Notes: a model not told the origin generated them from the sequence alone. Counted from the stretch's first letter, positions 16,246 through 25,925 are shown. The stretch is DNA of 64,000 nt from Gammaproteobacteria bacterium (GCA_024709225.1 JANJXC010000065.1:1-64000); one strand, 5' to 3'. Numbers and translations: made by a program.

Positions 16246-16842
16246 CTAACTGCGCCGGCCGCCCTGCATGGCGAGGAAGTTGCGCAGCATGTCGTGGCCG
16301 TGCTGGGTGAGGATCGATTCGGGGTGGAACTGCACCCCCTCGATGACGAACTCGCGGTGACGCACGCCCATGATCGCCTCGCGCGTGCCGTCGGCATTCT
16401 GCGTCCACGCCGTCACCTCCAGGCAGTCGGGCAGCGAAGACTGCTCGATGACCAGCGAGTGATAGCGCGTGGCCTGGAACGGATTGCTCAGACCGGCGAA
16501 CACGCCGACATCGGCGTGATAAATCGCCGAGGTCTTGCCGTGCATGATCACGCCGGCATGCACGATGTTGCCACCGAAGGCCTGGCCGATGGACTGATGG
16601 CCCAGACACACGCCGAGGATCGGCAGCCTGCCGGCGAAATGCTGGATCGCGGCAACGGAAATGCCCGCCTCGCTCGGTGAGCAGGGCCCCGGTGAAATCA
16701 CCAGCCGCTCCGGTTTGAGCTGCGCGATCTCCTCGATGGTGATCTGGTCGTTGCGGTGCACCTGCACCTCGGCGCCCAGCTCGGCGAAGTACTGCACCAG
16801 GTTGTAGGTGAAGGAGTCGTAGTTATCGATCATCAGCAACAT
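16246..16842 (-). CDS. trpG: anthranilate synthase component II (glutamine amidotransferase)
   Basis: This subunit releases ammonia from glutamine for TrpE. The class-I amidotransferase triad is seen: Cys79 in LGVCLGHQ, and His and Glu in VQFHPESI. At 198 residues it is monofunctional, not fused to TrpD. It follows trpE by 10 bases. Similar proteins can also serve as PabA in folate synthesis; no pabA is seen in the window. Confidence 0.95.
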   Translation of the reverse strand: MLLMIDNYDSFTYNLVQYFAELGAEVQVHRNDQITIEEIAQLKPERLVISPGPCSPSEAGISVAAIQHFAGRLPILGVCLGHQSIGQAFGGNIVHAGVIMHGKTSAIYHADVGVFAGLSNPFQATRYHSLVIEQSSLPDCLEVTAWTQNADGTREAIMGVRHREFVIEGVQFHPESILTQHGHDMLRNFLAMQGGRRS

Positions 16843-16852
16843 GATGGTTCCC

Positions 16853-18337
16853 TCACCGGCGCGCCACGTCGAGGCCGGCCTCGGCCAGCGTGGCGGCGCG
16901 GAAGATGGCGCGGCTCTTGTTCATGGTCTCGTCCCACTCGCTGCGCGGCACCGAGTCGTAGACGATGCCGGCACCGGCCTGCATGTAGAGCGTGCCCTCC
17001 TTGACCACCGCGGTACGGATGGCGATGGCGGTGTCCATGTTGCCGTTCCAGGCCAGGTAGCCCACCGCACCGGCATAGACGCCACGCTTCACCGGCTCCA
17101 GTTCGTCGATGATCTCCATGGCGCGGATCTTCGGTGCGCCGGAGACGGTGCCGGCCGGGAAGGTGGCGCGCAGGGCATCCATGGCGCTCATGCCGGCCTT
17201 CAGCCTCCCCTCCACGTTGGAGACGATGTGCATGACATGGGAGTAGCGCTCGATCACCATCTTTTCGGTGAGTTCGACGCTGCCGGTCTCGGCGATGCGG
17301 CCGACGTCGTTGCGCCCCAGGTCGATGAGCATCAGGTGCTCGGCAATCTCCTTGGGGTCGGCCAGCAGGTCCGCCTCCAAGGCCTTGTCCTGTTCCTCGC
17401 TCTTGCCGCGCGGCCGGGTGCCGGCGATGGGGCGCACCGTCACCTTGCCGTCTTCGCAGCGGGTGAGGATCTCCGGCGAGGAGCCCACCACCTGGAAACC
17501 GTCGAGGTCCAGGTAAAACATGTAGGGCGAGGGGTTGAGGCTGCGCAGGGAACGGTACAGGTCCAGCGACGGCGCATAGAACGGGATCGACAGGCGCTGC
17601 GACAGCACCACCTGCATGATGTCGCCGTCGACGATGTACTCCTTCGATTTGCGCACCGCCTCTTCGAAGCCGTGCTGGGTGAAGCCGGAGACGAAGTCCT
17701 GTTCGGTCACCTGGTGCGGCGACGTGGCCGGCCGCGCCGGCAGCGGACCACGCAACTGGGCGATGAGCTGATCGAGACGCTGCTGCGCCGCGGCCAGCGC
17801 GTCCTGCTGCGCCGGGTCGGCGTGGACCATGACGTGCAGCTTGCCGCTCAGGTTGTCGAACACCACCACCTCGTCCGATACCATCAGCATCACATCCGGC
17901 ACGCCCATTTCATCGGTGTTGGGACAGGGGCCGAGGCGCGGCTCGATGTAGCGCACGGTGTCGTAACCGAAATAGCCGACCAGACCGCCGTTGAAGCGCG
18001 GCTCGCCCGGCGCGCAGGCCACCTGGTAGCGCTGCTGGAACTGTTCGATCCAGGCCAGCGGGTCGCCGACAGTCTCGCTCTCTACGAGCGCGCCGTCGTG
18101 TTCGACCTCGACGTCATGGCCGCGCACACGCACCACGGTGCGGCAGGGCAGGCCGATGATGGAGTAGCGGCCCCACTTTTCGCCGCCCTGCACCGATTCG
18201 AACAGGTAGGAATACGGCGCGTTGGCCAGCTTGAGATAGGTGGACAGCGGCGTGTCGAGGTCGGCGAGGACCTCGCGCGCCACGGGAATGCGGTTGTAGC
18301 CCTGGGAGGCGAGTTCGGCGAAACGTTGTGGAGTCAT
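16853..18337 (-). CDS. trpE: anthranilate synthase component I
   Basis: This enzyme converts chorismate to anthranilate. It is 494 residues. Chorismate-binding features include [50 protein letters not shown] and the metal/chorismate segment [19 protein letters not shown]. The feedback-site region near the N-terminus resembles the Leu-Leu-Glu-Ser motif area ([18 protein letters not shown]). AGG stands before the ATG at 18337, preferred over a TTG at 18370. I found no convincing leader peptide with tandem Trp codons upstream. Confidence 0.96.
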   Translation of the reverse strand: MTPQRFAELASQGYNRIPVAREVLADLDTPLSTYLKLANAPYSYLFESVQGGEKWGRYSIIGLPCRTVVRVRGHDVEVEHDGALVESETVGDPLAWIEQFQQRYQVACAPGEPRFNGGLVGYFGYDTVRYIEPRLGPCPNTDEMGVPDVMLMVSDEVVVFDNLSGKLHVMVHADPAQQDALAAAQQRLDQLIAQLRGPLPARPATSPHQVTEQDFVSGFTQHGFEEAVRKSKEYIVDGDIMQVVLSQRLSIPFYAPSLDLYRSLRSLNPSPYMFYLDLDGFQVVGSSPEILTRCEDGKVTVRPIAGTRPRGKSEEQDKALEADLLADPKEIAEHLMLIDLGRNDVGRIAETGSVELTEKMVIERYSHVMHIVSNVEGRLKAGMSAMDALRATFPAGTVSGAPKIRAMEIIDELEPVKRGVYAGAVGYLAWNGNMDTAIAIRTAVVKEGTLYMQAGAGIVYDSVPRSEWDETMNKSRAIFRAATLAEAGLDVARR

Positions 18338-18477
18338 GGCAGCTACCTGACAGGCAAAGAGATTAGGCAATCAACGGGTACACGCGTGCGCTTACCAGCG
18401 GCGCCATCGCGTCCCGGTGATTCCCAGCTTTGTCGTGTCGGTTTGTGCCACTTGGCGAGTCCGGAAAAGAAATATTC

Positions 18478-18546
18478 GACAGGATTAACAAGATGCACAG
18501 GATACTGGTACTGCCTTCATCTTGTACATCTTGTTAGTCCTGTCCG
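18478..18546. repeat. ACAGGATTAACAAGATG-class inverted-arm repeat after gph
   Basis: GACAGGATTAACAAGATGCA (then CAGGAT) faces ATCTTGTACATCTTGTTAGT (then CCTGTC) across about 17 bases. It lies after the gph stop, between gph and trpE on one strand. The same words recur at 60078. Confidence 0.88.
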
Positions 18547-18555
18547 TGCCTGGTT

Positions 18556-19230
18556 TTACAACTGCAACAGCGCCGGCAGTTCGGCCATGGAGTCGATCAC
18601 GGCGTCCGGCTTGGCCTCGCGGATGTCGACGCCATGATTGTAGCCATAGCTCACCGCCACTACCGCGTAGCCCGCGGCCCGCGCCGCCTCCACGTCGTGC
18701 ATGGAGTCGCCCACCATCATGGCGTGGGCCGGTTCGACTTTAAAGAAATCGGCCGCATGGAGCAAGGGCGCCGGATGGGGCTTCTTTTGCGGCGTGGTAT
18801 CACCGCTCACCACGATACCGAAGAAATCGCGTATCCCCTTGTCCCGCAGCAGCGGCTCGGTAAAGCGTGCCGCCTTGTTGGTGACACAACCGAGCTTCAC
18901 ACCGACAGCCTGCAGTGCCTCCAGCCCTTCACGCACACCGGGGAACAGGCGGCTGCGCTGACTGGTGTTGACCTGGTACAGGTCGTTGAAGATGTGCAGG
19001 GCGCGCTCGAACTCGGCATCTTCCGGCTCGGCATACAGGTCGTCGGTCAGGGCGCGCTTGACCAGACGCTCGACGCCGTTACCGACCCAGCCGCGTACCT
19101 TGGCCTCGCCCCACACCGGGCGGCCCAACTGCTTCATCATCTCATCAACGCAATAGGCCAGGTCCGGCACGCTGTCCACCAGCGTGCCGTCCAGGTCGAT
19201 GAGGATCATTTCTGGTTTGACTAAGGGCAT
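18556..19230 (-). CDS. gph: phosphoglycolate phosphatase
   Basis: This HAD-family phosphatase salvages 2-phosphoglycolate. HAD motif I is IDLDGTLVDSVPDL (nucleophile Asp12), motif II is GCVTNK, and motifs III/IV are KKPHPAP and VGDSMHDVEAARAAG. It has 224 residues with a C1-type cap. It lies between rpe and trpE, the order known from Pseudomonas and E. coli-like rpe-gph pairs. Other HAD substrates cannot be excluded. Confidence 0.93.
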   Translation of the reverse strand: MPLVKPEMILIDLDGTLVDSVPDLAYCVDEMMKQLGRPVWGEAKVRGWVGNGVERLVKRALTDDLYAEPEDAEFERALHIFNDLYQVNTSQRSRLFPGVREGLEALQAVGVKLGCVTNKAARFTEPLLRDKGIRDFFGIVVSGDTTPQKKPHPAPLLHAADFFKVEPAHAMMVGDSMHDVEAARAAGYAVVAVSYGYNHGVDIREAKPDAVIDSMAELPALLQL

Positions 19231-19255
19231 GAATCGCTAACCAATAAAACTTCAA

Positions 19256-19332
19256 ACCCCGCCGCAGAGACGCGGAGACACAGAGAATTTACAGAGGTGT
19301 TCTTCTCTGCGGCTCTGCGCCTCTGCGACGGG
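19256..19332. repeat. GCAGAGACGCGGAG-class inverted-arm repeat between rpe and gph
   Basis: CCGCCGCAGAGACGCGGAGA then CACAGAG faces CTCTGCGGCTCTGCGCCTCT then GCGACGGG. It lies between two same-strand genes that would otherwise form a tight pair. Confidence 0.88.
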
Positions 19333-19348
19333 TGCTGTCTTTAAGGTC

Positions 19349-20041
19349 TTACTTGCCGACCTTGGCCAGTTCGGCGCGCATTTCGCCGATGATGGTGTTG
19401 TAGTGGTTCTTGTCCTTGTCGTTGCGCTTGCCGAACACGGCAGAGCCGGCGACGAAGGTGTCCACACCCGCCTCGGCCACTTCCTTGATGTTGGCCGGAC
19501 CGACGCCGCCGTCGATCTCCAGGCGGCAGTTGTACTTGCCGGCATCGATCATCGCGCGCACCTTGCGCGCCTTGTCGAGCACGTAGGGGATGAACTTCTG
19601 GCCGCCGAAACCGGGGTTCACGCTCATCAGCAGCACCATGTCCAGCTTGGGCAGGGTGTATTCCAGCACGTCCAGCGGCGTGGCCGGGTTGAATACCAGG
19701 CCGGCCTTGCAGCCGCTCTCCTTGATCAGGCCGATGGTGCGGTCGATGTGCTCGGAGGCCTCCGGGTGGAAGGTGATGTAGGTGGCGCCGGCCTTGGCGA
19801 AGTCGGGGATGATGCGGTCCACCGGCTTGACCATCAGGTGCACGTCGATGGGGGCGGTGACGCCGTGCTTGCGCAGGGCCTCGCACACCAGCGGGCCGAT
19901 GGTCAGGTTGGGCACGTAGTGGTTGTCCATTACGTCGAAGTGAACGATGTCCGCGCCGGAGGCCAGCACGTTAACAACCTCCTCACCGAGACGGGCGAAG
20001 TCCGCCGACAGGATGGAAGGGGCAATCTGATAGTCCGCCAT
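19349..20041 (-). CDS. rpe: ribulose-phosphate 3-epimerase
   Basis: This TIM-barrel enzyme interconverts ribulose-5-P and xylulose-5-P. It has 230 residues. Metal and catalytic residues are in [36 protein letters not shown] and [19 protein letters not shown] stands 5 bases before the ATG at 20041; the open frame extends further upstream but has no support. Confidence 0.96.
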   Translation of the reverse strand: MADYQIAPSILSADFARLGEEVVNVLASGADIVHFDVMDNHYVPNLTIGPLVCEALRKHGVTAPIDVHLMVKPVDRIIPDFAKAGATYITFHPEASEHIDRTIGLIKESGCKAGLVFNPATPLDVLEYTLPKLDMVLLMSVNPGFGGQKFIPYVLDKARKVRAMIDAGKYNCRLEIDGGVGPANIKEVAEAGVDTFVAGSAVFGKRNDKDKNHYNTIIGEMRAELAKVGK

Positions 20042-20177
20042 GGTGATCCCTCTGAGCTGATAGATGATGCCCTCTGCGGGGCGTTTCAAAAAATGAGCGC
20101 CGATTGTACCGGCTCCCGGCGGGCAAAGCGACAAGCACGCTTTACGGGCCACGGCCCGCCCGATATGCTGCAAGGCC

Positions 20178-20984
20178 ATGAAAACCCTACGTTATGTATT
20201 CCTGTTGGGCCTCTGGAGCGCCCTGACTCAGGCGGCGCCGGAACCGGCGCCGGTCCCCGCTGCCGCCCCCGCCGGGGAGAGTCCCGCGGCCCCGGCCGAT
20301 ACCGAACAGGAGATCGTCGCCCTGTTGCGCGCCAGCCCCGCCGCCGCCGACGCCCAGGAACTGACGGTCGACGGCAAGCCGGTATTGGCCCTGTGGCGCA
20401 GCGAAGCCCTGGGCCGCCCCCAGGGCGCCGTGCTGCTGCTGCACGACACCGGCGCCCATGCCGACTGGCCCGGCGTGGTCGGTCCGCTGCGCCATGAACT
20501 GCCGCGGCACGGCTGGCACACGCTGTCGCTGCAATTGGCCGCGGCGGAGGAAACCCCGGGCCGGCTCCGTGCCGCCCTCGCCTTCCTCGCCGGCAGGAAT
20601 ATCCGCAACATCGTCCTGCTCGGCCACGGCACGGGCGCCATGGCGGCCCTGCGCTACGCCGCGGCCAACAAGGGCAGCGTCAACGGCCTGGTGCTGATCG
20701 CCATGGGAACGGGCGACGACCTCCCCGCGCTGGAGCAGGCCGGCATTCCCATCTACGACCTCTACGGCAGCGCCGACAGTCTGGAGGTGCGCAATGCCGG
20801 CGCGGAACGGCTCATCACCGGCCGCCGCCTGGTACGCCAGGAGGGGAGCAAGCCGCCGCGCTATCGCCAGTTCGTGGTGGAGGCGGCCGACCATTTCTTC
20901 GGCCAGCAGACCGATATCCTGCTGCGCCGTGTCCAGGGCTGGCTCAGAACCCACGCCGAAGGCATGGAGATCTCCACACGCTGA
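20178..20984 (+). CDS. DUF3530 family protein (secreted alpha/beta hydrolase-like)
   Basis: This 268-residue protein has a signal peptide ([16 protein letters not shown]) and an Ala/Pro-rich linker to about residue 45, then an alpha/beta-hydrolase-like fold. The elbow reads GHGTGAM instead of GxSxG, so the catalytic Ser is absent. A late His is present in [11 protein letters not shown]3530 has no known function. The missing nucleophile suggests a binding rather than enzymatic role. Confidence 0.8.
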   Translation: MKTLRYVFLLGLWSALTQAAPEPAPVPAAAPAGESPAAPADTEQEIVALLRASPAAADAQELTVDGKPVLALWRSEALGRPQGAVLLLHDTGAHADWPGVVGPLRHELPRHGWHTLSLQLAAAEETPGRLRAALAFLAGRNIRNIVLLGHGTGAMAALRYAAANKGSVNGLVLIAMGTGDDLPALEQAGIPIYDLYGSADSLEVRNAGAERLITGRRLVRQEGSKPPRYRQFVVEAADHFFGQQTDILLRRVQGWLRTHAEGMEISTR

Positions 20985-21074
20985 TCAGCCCCCTGCCGGG
21001 AACGAATCGCCCGACAGGTACTCTATGACTCCAGTCACAACCACACCACACCAACAACTAGAGGAAAAAAAATA

Positions 21075-21542
21075 ATGGGCGCTGCCATGCTGCTGCACGT
21101 ACTGTCCGCCGTCATTTGGGTCGGCGGGATGTTTTTTGCCTACATGGTGCTGCGCCCGGTAGCAGCCAGCCAGCTGGAGCCGCCGCAGCGGTTGCCGCTG
21201 TGGGCCGGCTGCTTTCAGGGTTTCTTCATCTGGGTGTGGGCCGCCGTGACCCTGTTGCCGCTCACCGGCTACTGGATGCTGTTCAGCATGTTCCAGGGCA
21301 TGGCCAACGCGCCGCTGTATGTGCATGTCATGAACGGCCTCGGCCTGGTGATGATCGCGCTGTACCTGTGGCTCTATTTCGGCCCCTACCGCGCCCTGCG
21401 CGGCGCAGTGGCACAACAGGACTGGAAGACCGGCGGCGCACGCCTCGCCACCATCCGCCGTATTGTCGGCGCCAATCTTCTGCTCGGTCTCGCCACCATC
21501 ACCATCGCCGTGGCCGGACACTACCTGATCCCGTCGGGCTGA
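21075..21542 (+). CDS. CopD family membrane protein
   Basis: This inner-membrane protein of 155 residues has four hydrophobic helices. The first helix carries HVLSAVIWVGGMFFAYMVLRP, the family hallmark with a conserved His. CopD proteins are linked to copper handling or to b-heme-like electron transfer; the role here is unknown. GAGG lies 10 bases before the ATG. It is not next to the copper ATPase at 26 kb. Confidence 0.8.
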   Translation: MGAAMLLHVLSAVIWVGGMFFAYMVLRPVAASQLEPPQRLPLWAGCFQGFFIWVWAAVTLLPLTGYWMLFSMFQGMANAPLYVHVMNGLGLVMIALYLWLYFGPYRALRGAVAQQDWKTGGARLATIRRIVGANLLLGLATITIAVAGHYLIPSG

Positions 21543-21551
21543 CACCGTCCT

Positions 21552-21579
21552 GCACGGGGCACGCAGGCGTGCCCCGTGC
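21552..21579. terminator. hairpin between convergent genes
   Basis: GCACGGGGCAC/GTGCCCCGTGC is a perfect 11-bp stem with a 6-base loop. It fills the gap between the copD-like gene and the small gene on the other strand. There is no T-run, so it is at best a partial terminator. Confidence 0.5.
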
Positions 21580-21774
21580 TCATGCCTCAGCATCGCGCTG
21601 CGCTTGCAGCAACGTATCCAGATCCAGCATGCGCATGGCGTCCACCGCCGCCTCGAACGCCCCCTCATGGCACAGGCCGCTGATGGAGGCCTGCTGATAG
21701 CCATCGAGTGCGGCACGGATGCAGGCCGCACGCACGGTGTCTGCCAATTGCATGTATGTCCCTTGGTTCTGCAT
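21580..21774 (-). CDS. small conserved-looking acidic protein
   Basis: This 64-residue acidic soluble protein (TVRAACIRAALDGYQQASIS, LCHEGAFEAAVDAMRMLDLD) is helical throughout. A strong GGAGGAGGGG lies before the ATG. I have seen similar short proteins in other gammaproteobacteria but know no function. A second ATG at codon 8 also has a purine-rich stretch upstream. It is divergent from the FNR-like regulator. Confidence 0.65.
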   Translation of the reverse strand: MQNQGTYMQLADTVRAACIRAALDGYQQASISGLCHEGAFEAAVDAMRMLDLDTLLQAQRDAEA

Positions 21775-22028
21775 CAGCCCCCTCCTCCACCGCCGCTGTG
21801 GATTGCGTGGTCACCCAGGTAACGTTTGCGCACAGGATGCCACCATGCCTCTGCTGTCATCCGCGTCGGTGCTCGCAGAATACTCGATACCCATCACATA
21901 TTGCCGCGCCGCACCTCTCCGCAGCGACTGCGCTACCTCCACAGAGGTAGCGGCAAGCGGTTGTCATCCACTGTCGAGTGTTGTTAATAGATCGGCCCTA
22001 CACTGCAACCGCGGTGGCTCGCCCTGCG

Positions 22029-22778
22029 ATGATACTTCTGACACCAGCAAGCAGCACTGCCATCGGGGCCTGCCCTCATCAGGCCACCGTATGCGCCAGC
22101 TGCATACTCGATAGCTCGGACTACTTTGCGACCCTCAGTGCCGCGGCCAAGCAGGCACTGCAGGCGGTGCTGCAGCGTCGGGTGTGCGAGCGCCGCACCA
22201 TGCTGTATCAGGAGGGCCAGCTCAGCGAACATCTGTTCATCCTGCTCAGTGGCGAAGTCAAGATCTACAAATCCCTGCCCAGCGGCCGCCAGCAGATCCA
22301 CAAACTCATCGCCATACCCGGCGACCTGATCGGCTGTGAAGACATCTATCACGCCACCTACAGCAGCACGGCAGAGGCCATCGGCCCGGTTGTCGTGTGC
22401 CACTGGCGCAAGAGCGAGCTGCAAACGCTGGCCGAGTCGCAACCTGAGATCACCGACACGCTCATGCGCTCAATGGCGCGCAACCTCAATGCCTATGTGC
22501 AGCACATCGCCAATCTGGGCCAGAAATCTGCGCTCGAGCGTGTCGCCTCCTATCTGGTGTTCATGGTCACCACCCACGCAGCGCGCAACCTGTGCCATCA
22601 GCGACTGCGCGAATCGCTGACGCGCTCGGAGCTGGCCGATCTGCTCGGCATCACCCAGCGCACTCTCATCCGCAGCCTCAAGTCACTGGAGCAGGCGGGC
22701 CTGCTGTCGCTGACCCGCGACGGATTTGTGATCCATGACCACGACGCACTCACTGCGCTGAGCAGCAGCCGCGAATAA
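22029..22778 (+). CDS. Crp/FNR-family regulator with FNR-like cysteines
   Basis: This 249-residue regulator has an N-terminal Cys group (Cys15, Cys22, Cys25), a cyclic-nucleotide-like sensor domain, and a Crp-type HTH at about residues 198-228. Cys124 (VVVCHW) aligns with FNR Cys122, so a [4Fe-4S] oxygen sensor is plausible. The recognition helix reads TQRTLIRSLKSL. FNR's E-x2-S-R becomes R-x2-I-R, so the DNA target probably differs from TTGAT. The start is uncertain (a GTG at 21978 is possible). It precedes the molybdoenzyme gene by 138 bases and probably controls it. Confidence 0.82.
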   Translation: MILLTPASSTAIGACPHQATVCASCILDSSDYFATLSAAAKQALQAVLQRRVCERRTMLYQEGQLSEHLFILLSGEVKIYKSLPSGRQQIHKLIAIPGDLIGCEDIYHATYSSTAEAIGPVVVCHWRKSELQTLAESQPEITDTLMRSMARNLNAYVQHIANLGQKSALERVASYLVFMVTTHAARNLCHQRLRESLTRSELADLLGITQRTLIRSLKSLEQAGLLSLTRDGFVIHDHDALTALSSSRE

Positions 22779-22870
22779 TTGATAAAACGCAGAACAACAA
22801 TTTACGTATCGCGCAGCTGACATTTTTCATTGTCTGTCCACCGCCCTCCCCTGCACCATCCGCCGCTGAC

Positions 22871-22889
22871 AACGTCACTCGATGACGTT
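22871..22889. promoter_or_regulatory. perfect palindrome before the molybdoenzyme gene
   Basis: AACGTCA-CTCGA-TGACGTT is a perfect 7+7 inverted repeat. It ends 13 bases before a GGAGGGGA ribosome-binding site. The size and spacing fit a Crp/FNR-family operator, possibly for the regulator encoded just upstream. An RNA hairpin near the ribosome-binding site is the alternative. Confidence 0.55.
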
Positions 22890-22916
22890 GCGTCATAACA
22901 ACGGAGGGGAGTCAAC

Positions 22917-25400
22917 ATGTCGTCTGAGCACAAGATCACGCGCTTTTCCCGGGAGGAAGTCGCAGCGCTGGAACACACACCGGAGCTGTCCAACCATGGC
23001 CGGCGCACATTCCTGAAATGGAGCGCGCTGCTGGCCTCACAAACCATCGTCGGCGGCGGCACCCTGAACCTGCTCACCGGCCGTCCGGCATTCGCCGATG
23101 ACACGTTCAACAACGTGGTCAACTGGGTGTATTCGGTATGCGGCTATTGCTCGGTCGGTTGCGGGCTGCGCATCGGCGTCAACGCCGCCGGGCAGGCGGT
23201 GGCCGTCAAGGGCAACGATCGCCATCCGACCAATGCCGGCCGTGTCTGCGTCAAGGGCGTTTACGAATACAAGATCCTCGACGACCGCGACCTGCGTGTC
23301 GCCGAGCGCGGCAAAACTCCGCTGCGGCGCAACGCCAGCGGCGGCTGGGACCCGATCACCTGGAATGACGCGGTAACGCTGCTGAGCCAGAAGATCGTCG
23401 AGGCGGTGAATGTTGCCGGACCCGATTCCGTCGCCATCTACAACACCGGCCAGTGGACCATCGAGGAATACTATTCGATGGGCAAGCTCGGCAAGGGCGC
23501 CATCGGCACCAGCACCATGGACTCCAATACGCGCCTGTGCATGGCCGCGGCGGTGTACGGCTACATGAGCACCTTCGGTTCCGATGGCCCTCCCGGCTGC
23601 TACGACGACATCGAAAACACCGACTGCTTCTTCCTCATCGGCACCAACCCGGCCGAGATGCACCCGCAGGTATGGCGGCGCATCGTGCTGGCGCGCAAGG
23701 CCGGGCGGGCGCCCAAGATGATCGTGGTCGATCCGCGCCGTACCCAGACCGCACGCAGTGCTGACCTGCATCTGCAGCTGCGGCCCGGTACCAACGTCGC
23801 GCTGATGAACGGCCTGCTGCAGCAGCTGATCGCCAACGACTGGATCGACAACGCCTATATCAACGCCCACACCCGCAACTTCGCCGCGCTGGCGGCCAAG
23901 GTGGCCAGCTATACCCCGAGCTATGTCTCCAGCATCACCGGCGTCCCGGCAGCCGACATCCAGACGGCGGCACAGTGGATCGGCACCTCGCCGGAGGTCT
24001 GGTCGATGTTCATTCAGGGCGTGTATCAATCCATGGGCGGCACCGACACGGTACGGTTGATCTGCGCGATGCACCTGATCACCGGCAAGATCGGCCGCCC
24101 GGGCTCGGCGCCGTTCAGCATCACCGGCCAAAGCACCGCGATGAGCAACCGCGAGGCCGGTGGCTCGTCGGCGCTGGCAGGCTATCGCAATTACTACAAC
24201 CCCAACCATCTCGCCGAGGTGGAAAATCTGTGGAACATACCGGCCGGCAAGATCCCGGCCCATGCCACCAAGGTCGTCACCTCCAACAAGGACTTGCAGC
24301 CGAACATCGACAGCATGGTCGAGATGATGCGGGACGGGCGGCTGAAGGTGTTCTGGAACGCCTGCACCAACCCGGCGGTGACGCTGCCGGATCTCAACAA
24401 GCTGTACAGCTATCTCGACTTCGCCAACCCCAACCGTCCCTTTGTCGTCGTGCAGGACATCTACGAGCCGATGGAGACCGCCCATTTTGCCGACCTGTAC
24501 CTGCCGGCCGCGCAATGGGGCGAAAAGACCGGCACCTATACCTGCTCCGAACGCCGGGTGAATCTCGGCCGTCAGGCGGTCAACCCGCCCGGCTTCGATC
24601 TGCGTCCCGACTACGGCGCCCGTTCCGACCTGGAGATCATCAAGATGGTATCCGACAGGCTGGCGGCGCTGGATGCCCGCTTCCGCGACAACAATGGCGG
24701 CTCACTGGTGCGCAGCGCCGATCCGGAGACGGTGTTCAATGAATGGCGCCAGGTATCCAGCGGCAAGATCTGCGACATGAGCGGGATGAGCTATGCGGCA
24801 CTGGAGGCCAACGACGGCATCGCCTGGCCGTCGACGCCGGGCAATGTGCTGGGCGGCAAGCGCCTCTACACCGACGGGATATTCAACACCAACTGGAGCC
24901 GCGCGCAGTACGGCACATCAGCGGCCGCCCCATGGATCGATCCGGACAACCTGGGCCGCGCCTATCTGTGGGCCGTCGACTACGTCCCGCCGCCGGAGGT
25001 GCCCGACGGCCAGTATCCGTTCTGGCTCAACACCGGGCGCGTCATCGAACATTTCCACAGCCGCACCAAAACCAAGCGCGTGCCCCAGCTGCATGAAATG
25101 GTGCCGGAAAACTACGTCGAGATCAGCGCAGCCGATGCGCGTTCGCTTCGGGTCGCCACCGGCGATCTGGTGCGGGTCACCTCGCGGCGCGGCGAAGTGG
25201 TGGTGAAGTGCCGGGTGACCGATACCGTGGCCGCCGGCGCGGTGTTCATGCTGATGCACTTCGGCGATCTCGACACCAACGACGTCATCGAGAACGGCGG
25301 ACGGCTGGTCGCCACCAACCGTCTCACCATGAACTATGTCGACCCGGTGTGCGCGCAGCCCATCTACAAGCATTGCGCCGTACGCCTGGCCAAGGCCTAA
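22917..25400 (+). CDS. NapA-like periplasmic molybdopterin oxidoreductase
   Basis: This 827-residue DMSO-reductase-family enzyme has a Tat signal (GRRTFLKWSALLAS, RR at 29-30; probable cleavage after AFA at 60). A [4Fe-4S] site is formed by Cys75, Cys78, Cys82 and Cys111. Cys208 in NTRLCMAAAVYG aligns with the Mo-ligand Cys of NapA, and GQWTIEEYYSMGKLGKGAIG resembles the Nap-type motif. It is probably a nitrate reductase-like respiratory enzyme, but the substrate is not proven. No napB, napC or napD accompanies it. A tetraheme cytochrome gene follows directly and should be its electron partner. Confidence 0.87.
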   Translation: MSSEHKITRFSREEVAALEHTPELSNHGRRTFLKWSALLASQTIVGGGTLNLLTGRPAFADDTFNNVVNWVYSVCGYCSVGCGLRIGVNAAGQAVAVKGNDRHPTNAGRVCVKGVYEYKILDDRDLRVAERGKTPLRRNASGGWDPITWNDAVTLLSQKIVEAVNVAGPDSVAIYNTGQWTIEEYYSMGKLGKGAIGTSTMDSNTRLCMAAAVYGYMSTFGSDGPPGCYDDIENTDCFFLIGTNPAEMHPQVWRRIVLARKAGRAPKMIVVDPRRTQTARSADLHLQLRPGTNVALMNGLLQQLIANDWIDNAYINAHTRNFAALAAKVASYTPSYVSSITGVPAADIQTAAQWIGTSPEVWSMFIQGVYQSMGGTDTVRLICAMHLITGKIGRPGSAPFSITGQSTAMSNREAGGSSALAGYRNYYNPNHLAEVENLWNIPAGKIPAHATKVVTSNKDLQPNIDSMVEMMRDGRLKVFWNACTNPAVTLPDLNKLYSYLDFANPNRPFVVVQDIYEPMETAHFADLYLPAAQWGEKTGTYTCSERRVNLGRQAVNPPGFDLRPDYGARSDLEIIKMVSDRLAALDARFRDNNGGSLVRSADPETVFNEWRQVSSGKICDMSGMSYAALEANDGIAWPSTPGNVLGGKRLYTDGIFNTNWSRAQYGTSAAAPWIDPDNLGRAYLWAVDYVPPPEVPDGQYPFWLNTGRVIEHFHSRTKTKRVPQLHEMVPENYVEISAADARSLRVATGDLVRVTSRRGEVVVKCRVTDTVAAGAVFMLMHFGDLDTNDVIENGGRLVATNRLTMNYVDPVCAQPIYKHCAVRLAKA

Positions 25401-25417
25401 CCGACAGGACCGAATCC

Positions 25418-25873
25418 ATGAATAGCCTGAAATACTACCGCAAGATGATGCCGGCGACGCTGGCGGTGATGCTGTTGCTGCTGGTTTCCACCGCCTGGTC
25501 GGCCGGCAAGCCGACGCAGCAGGTGTTCGACACCACCTTTGCCGAGGAATACAGCTATGCCTGCGCCTCCGGCGGCTGTCACGAAACCAATGCGCAGCTG
25601 ATGACCGACTACGGGCAGTCGCTGATGACCCACGCCATGGTGAAGTGCAATGCCTGTCACGGCACCCACACGGCCGAGACCGTGGGCAAGGAAAAGCCGA
25701 ATCTCACCGGCTATCTGCCCGGTATCGGCGCCACCGGCTACGTAGTCGGCAAGGACCGCTGTCTGGTGTGCCACAGTGCGGCGCTGAACCAGAACAGACA
25801 CCCGAGCAACCCGGGGGAGTGCCTCAGCTGTCACGCGCCGCACGTGTTCCCGGCCGGTGGCCCGGGCAATTAA
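25418..25873 (+). CDS. tetraheme cytochrome c, periplasmic
   Basis: This 151-residue protein has an N-terminal signal/anchor (TLAVMLLLLVSTAWSAG) and four heme sites: CASGGCH at 49-55 (an unusual C-x4-C-H), CNACH at 77-81, CLVCH at 115-119 and CLSCH at 135-139. Several spare His (HGTH, NRHP, APH) could be distal ligands. It is 17 bases after the molybdoenzyme gene, with AGGA before the ATG at 25418. It probably passes electrons to that enzyme. It differs from NapB, which has two hemes. Confidence 0.88.
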   Translation: MNSLKYYRKMMPATLAVMLLLLVSTAWSAGKPTQQVFDTTFAEEYSYACASGGCHETNAQLMTDYGQSLMTHAMVKCNACHGTHTAETVGKEKPNLTGYLPGIGATGYVVGKDRCLVCHSAALNQNRHPSNPGECLSCHAPHVFPAGGPGN

Positions 25874-25890
25874 CAACCCGGTCCTGCAGT

Positions 25891-25925
25891 AAAAAAAGGC
25901 GGCACCCTGTGCCGCCTTTTTTATT
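25891..25925. terminator. bidirectional Rho-independent terminator
   Basis: AGGCGGCA/TGCCGCCT is flanked by seven As and seven Ts. It serves the cytochrome gene on plus and the copper ATPase operon on minus. Confidence 0.92.

Noticed and set aside
18338-18477. trp leader peptide/attenuator before trpE
   Set aside because: I found no short frame with adjacent Trp codons and no terminator/antiterminator pair; the hairpin present belongs to a repeat class found elsewhere.
22917-25400. Formate dehydrogenase or selenocysteine enzyme
   Set aside because: The Mo-ligand position is Cys with Nap-like flanks, and no in-frame TGA is seen.
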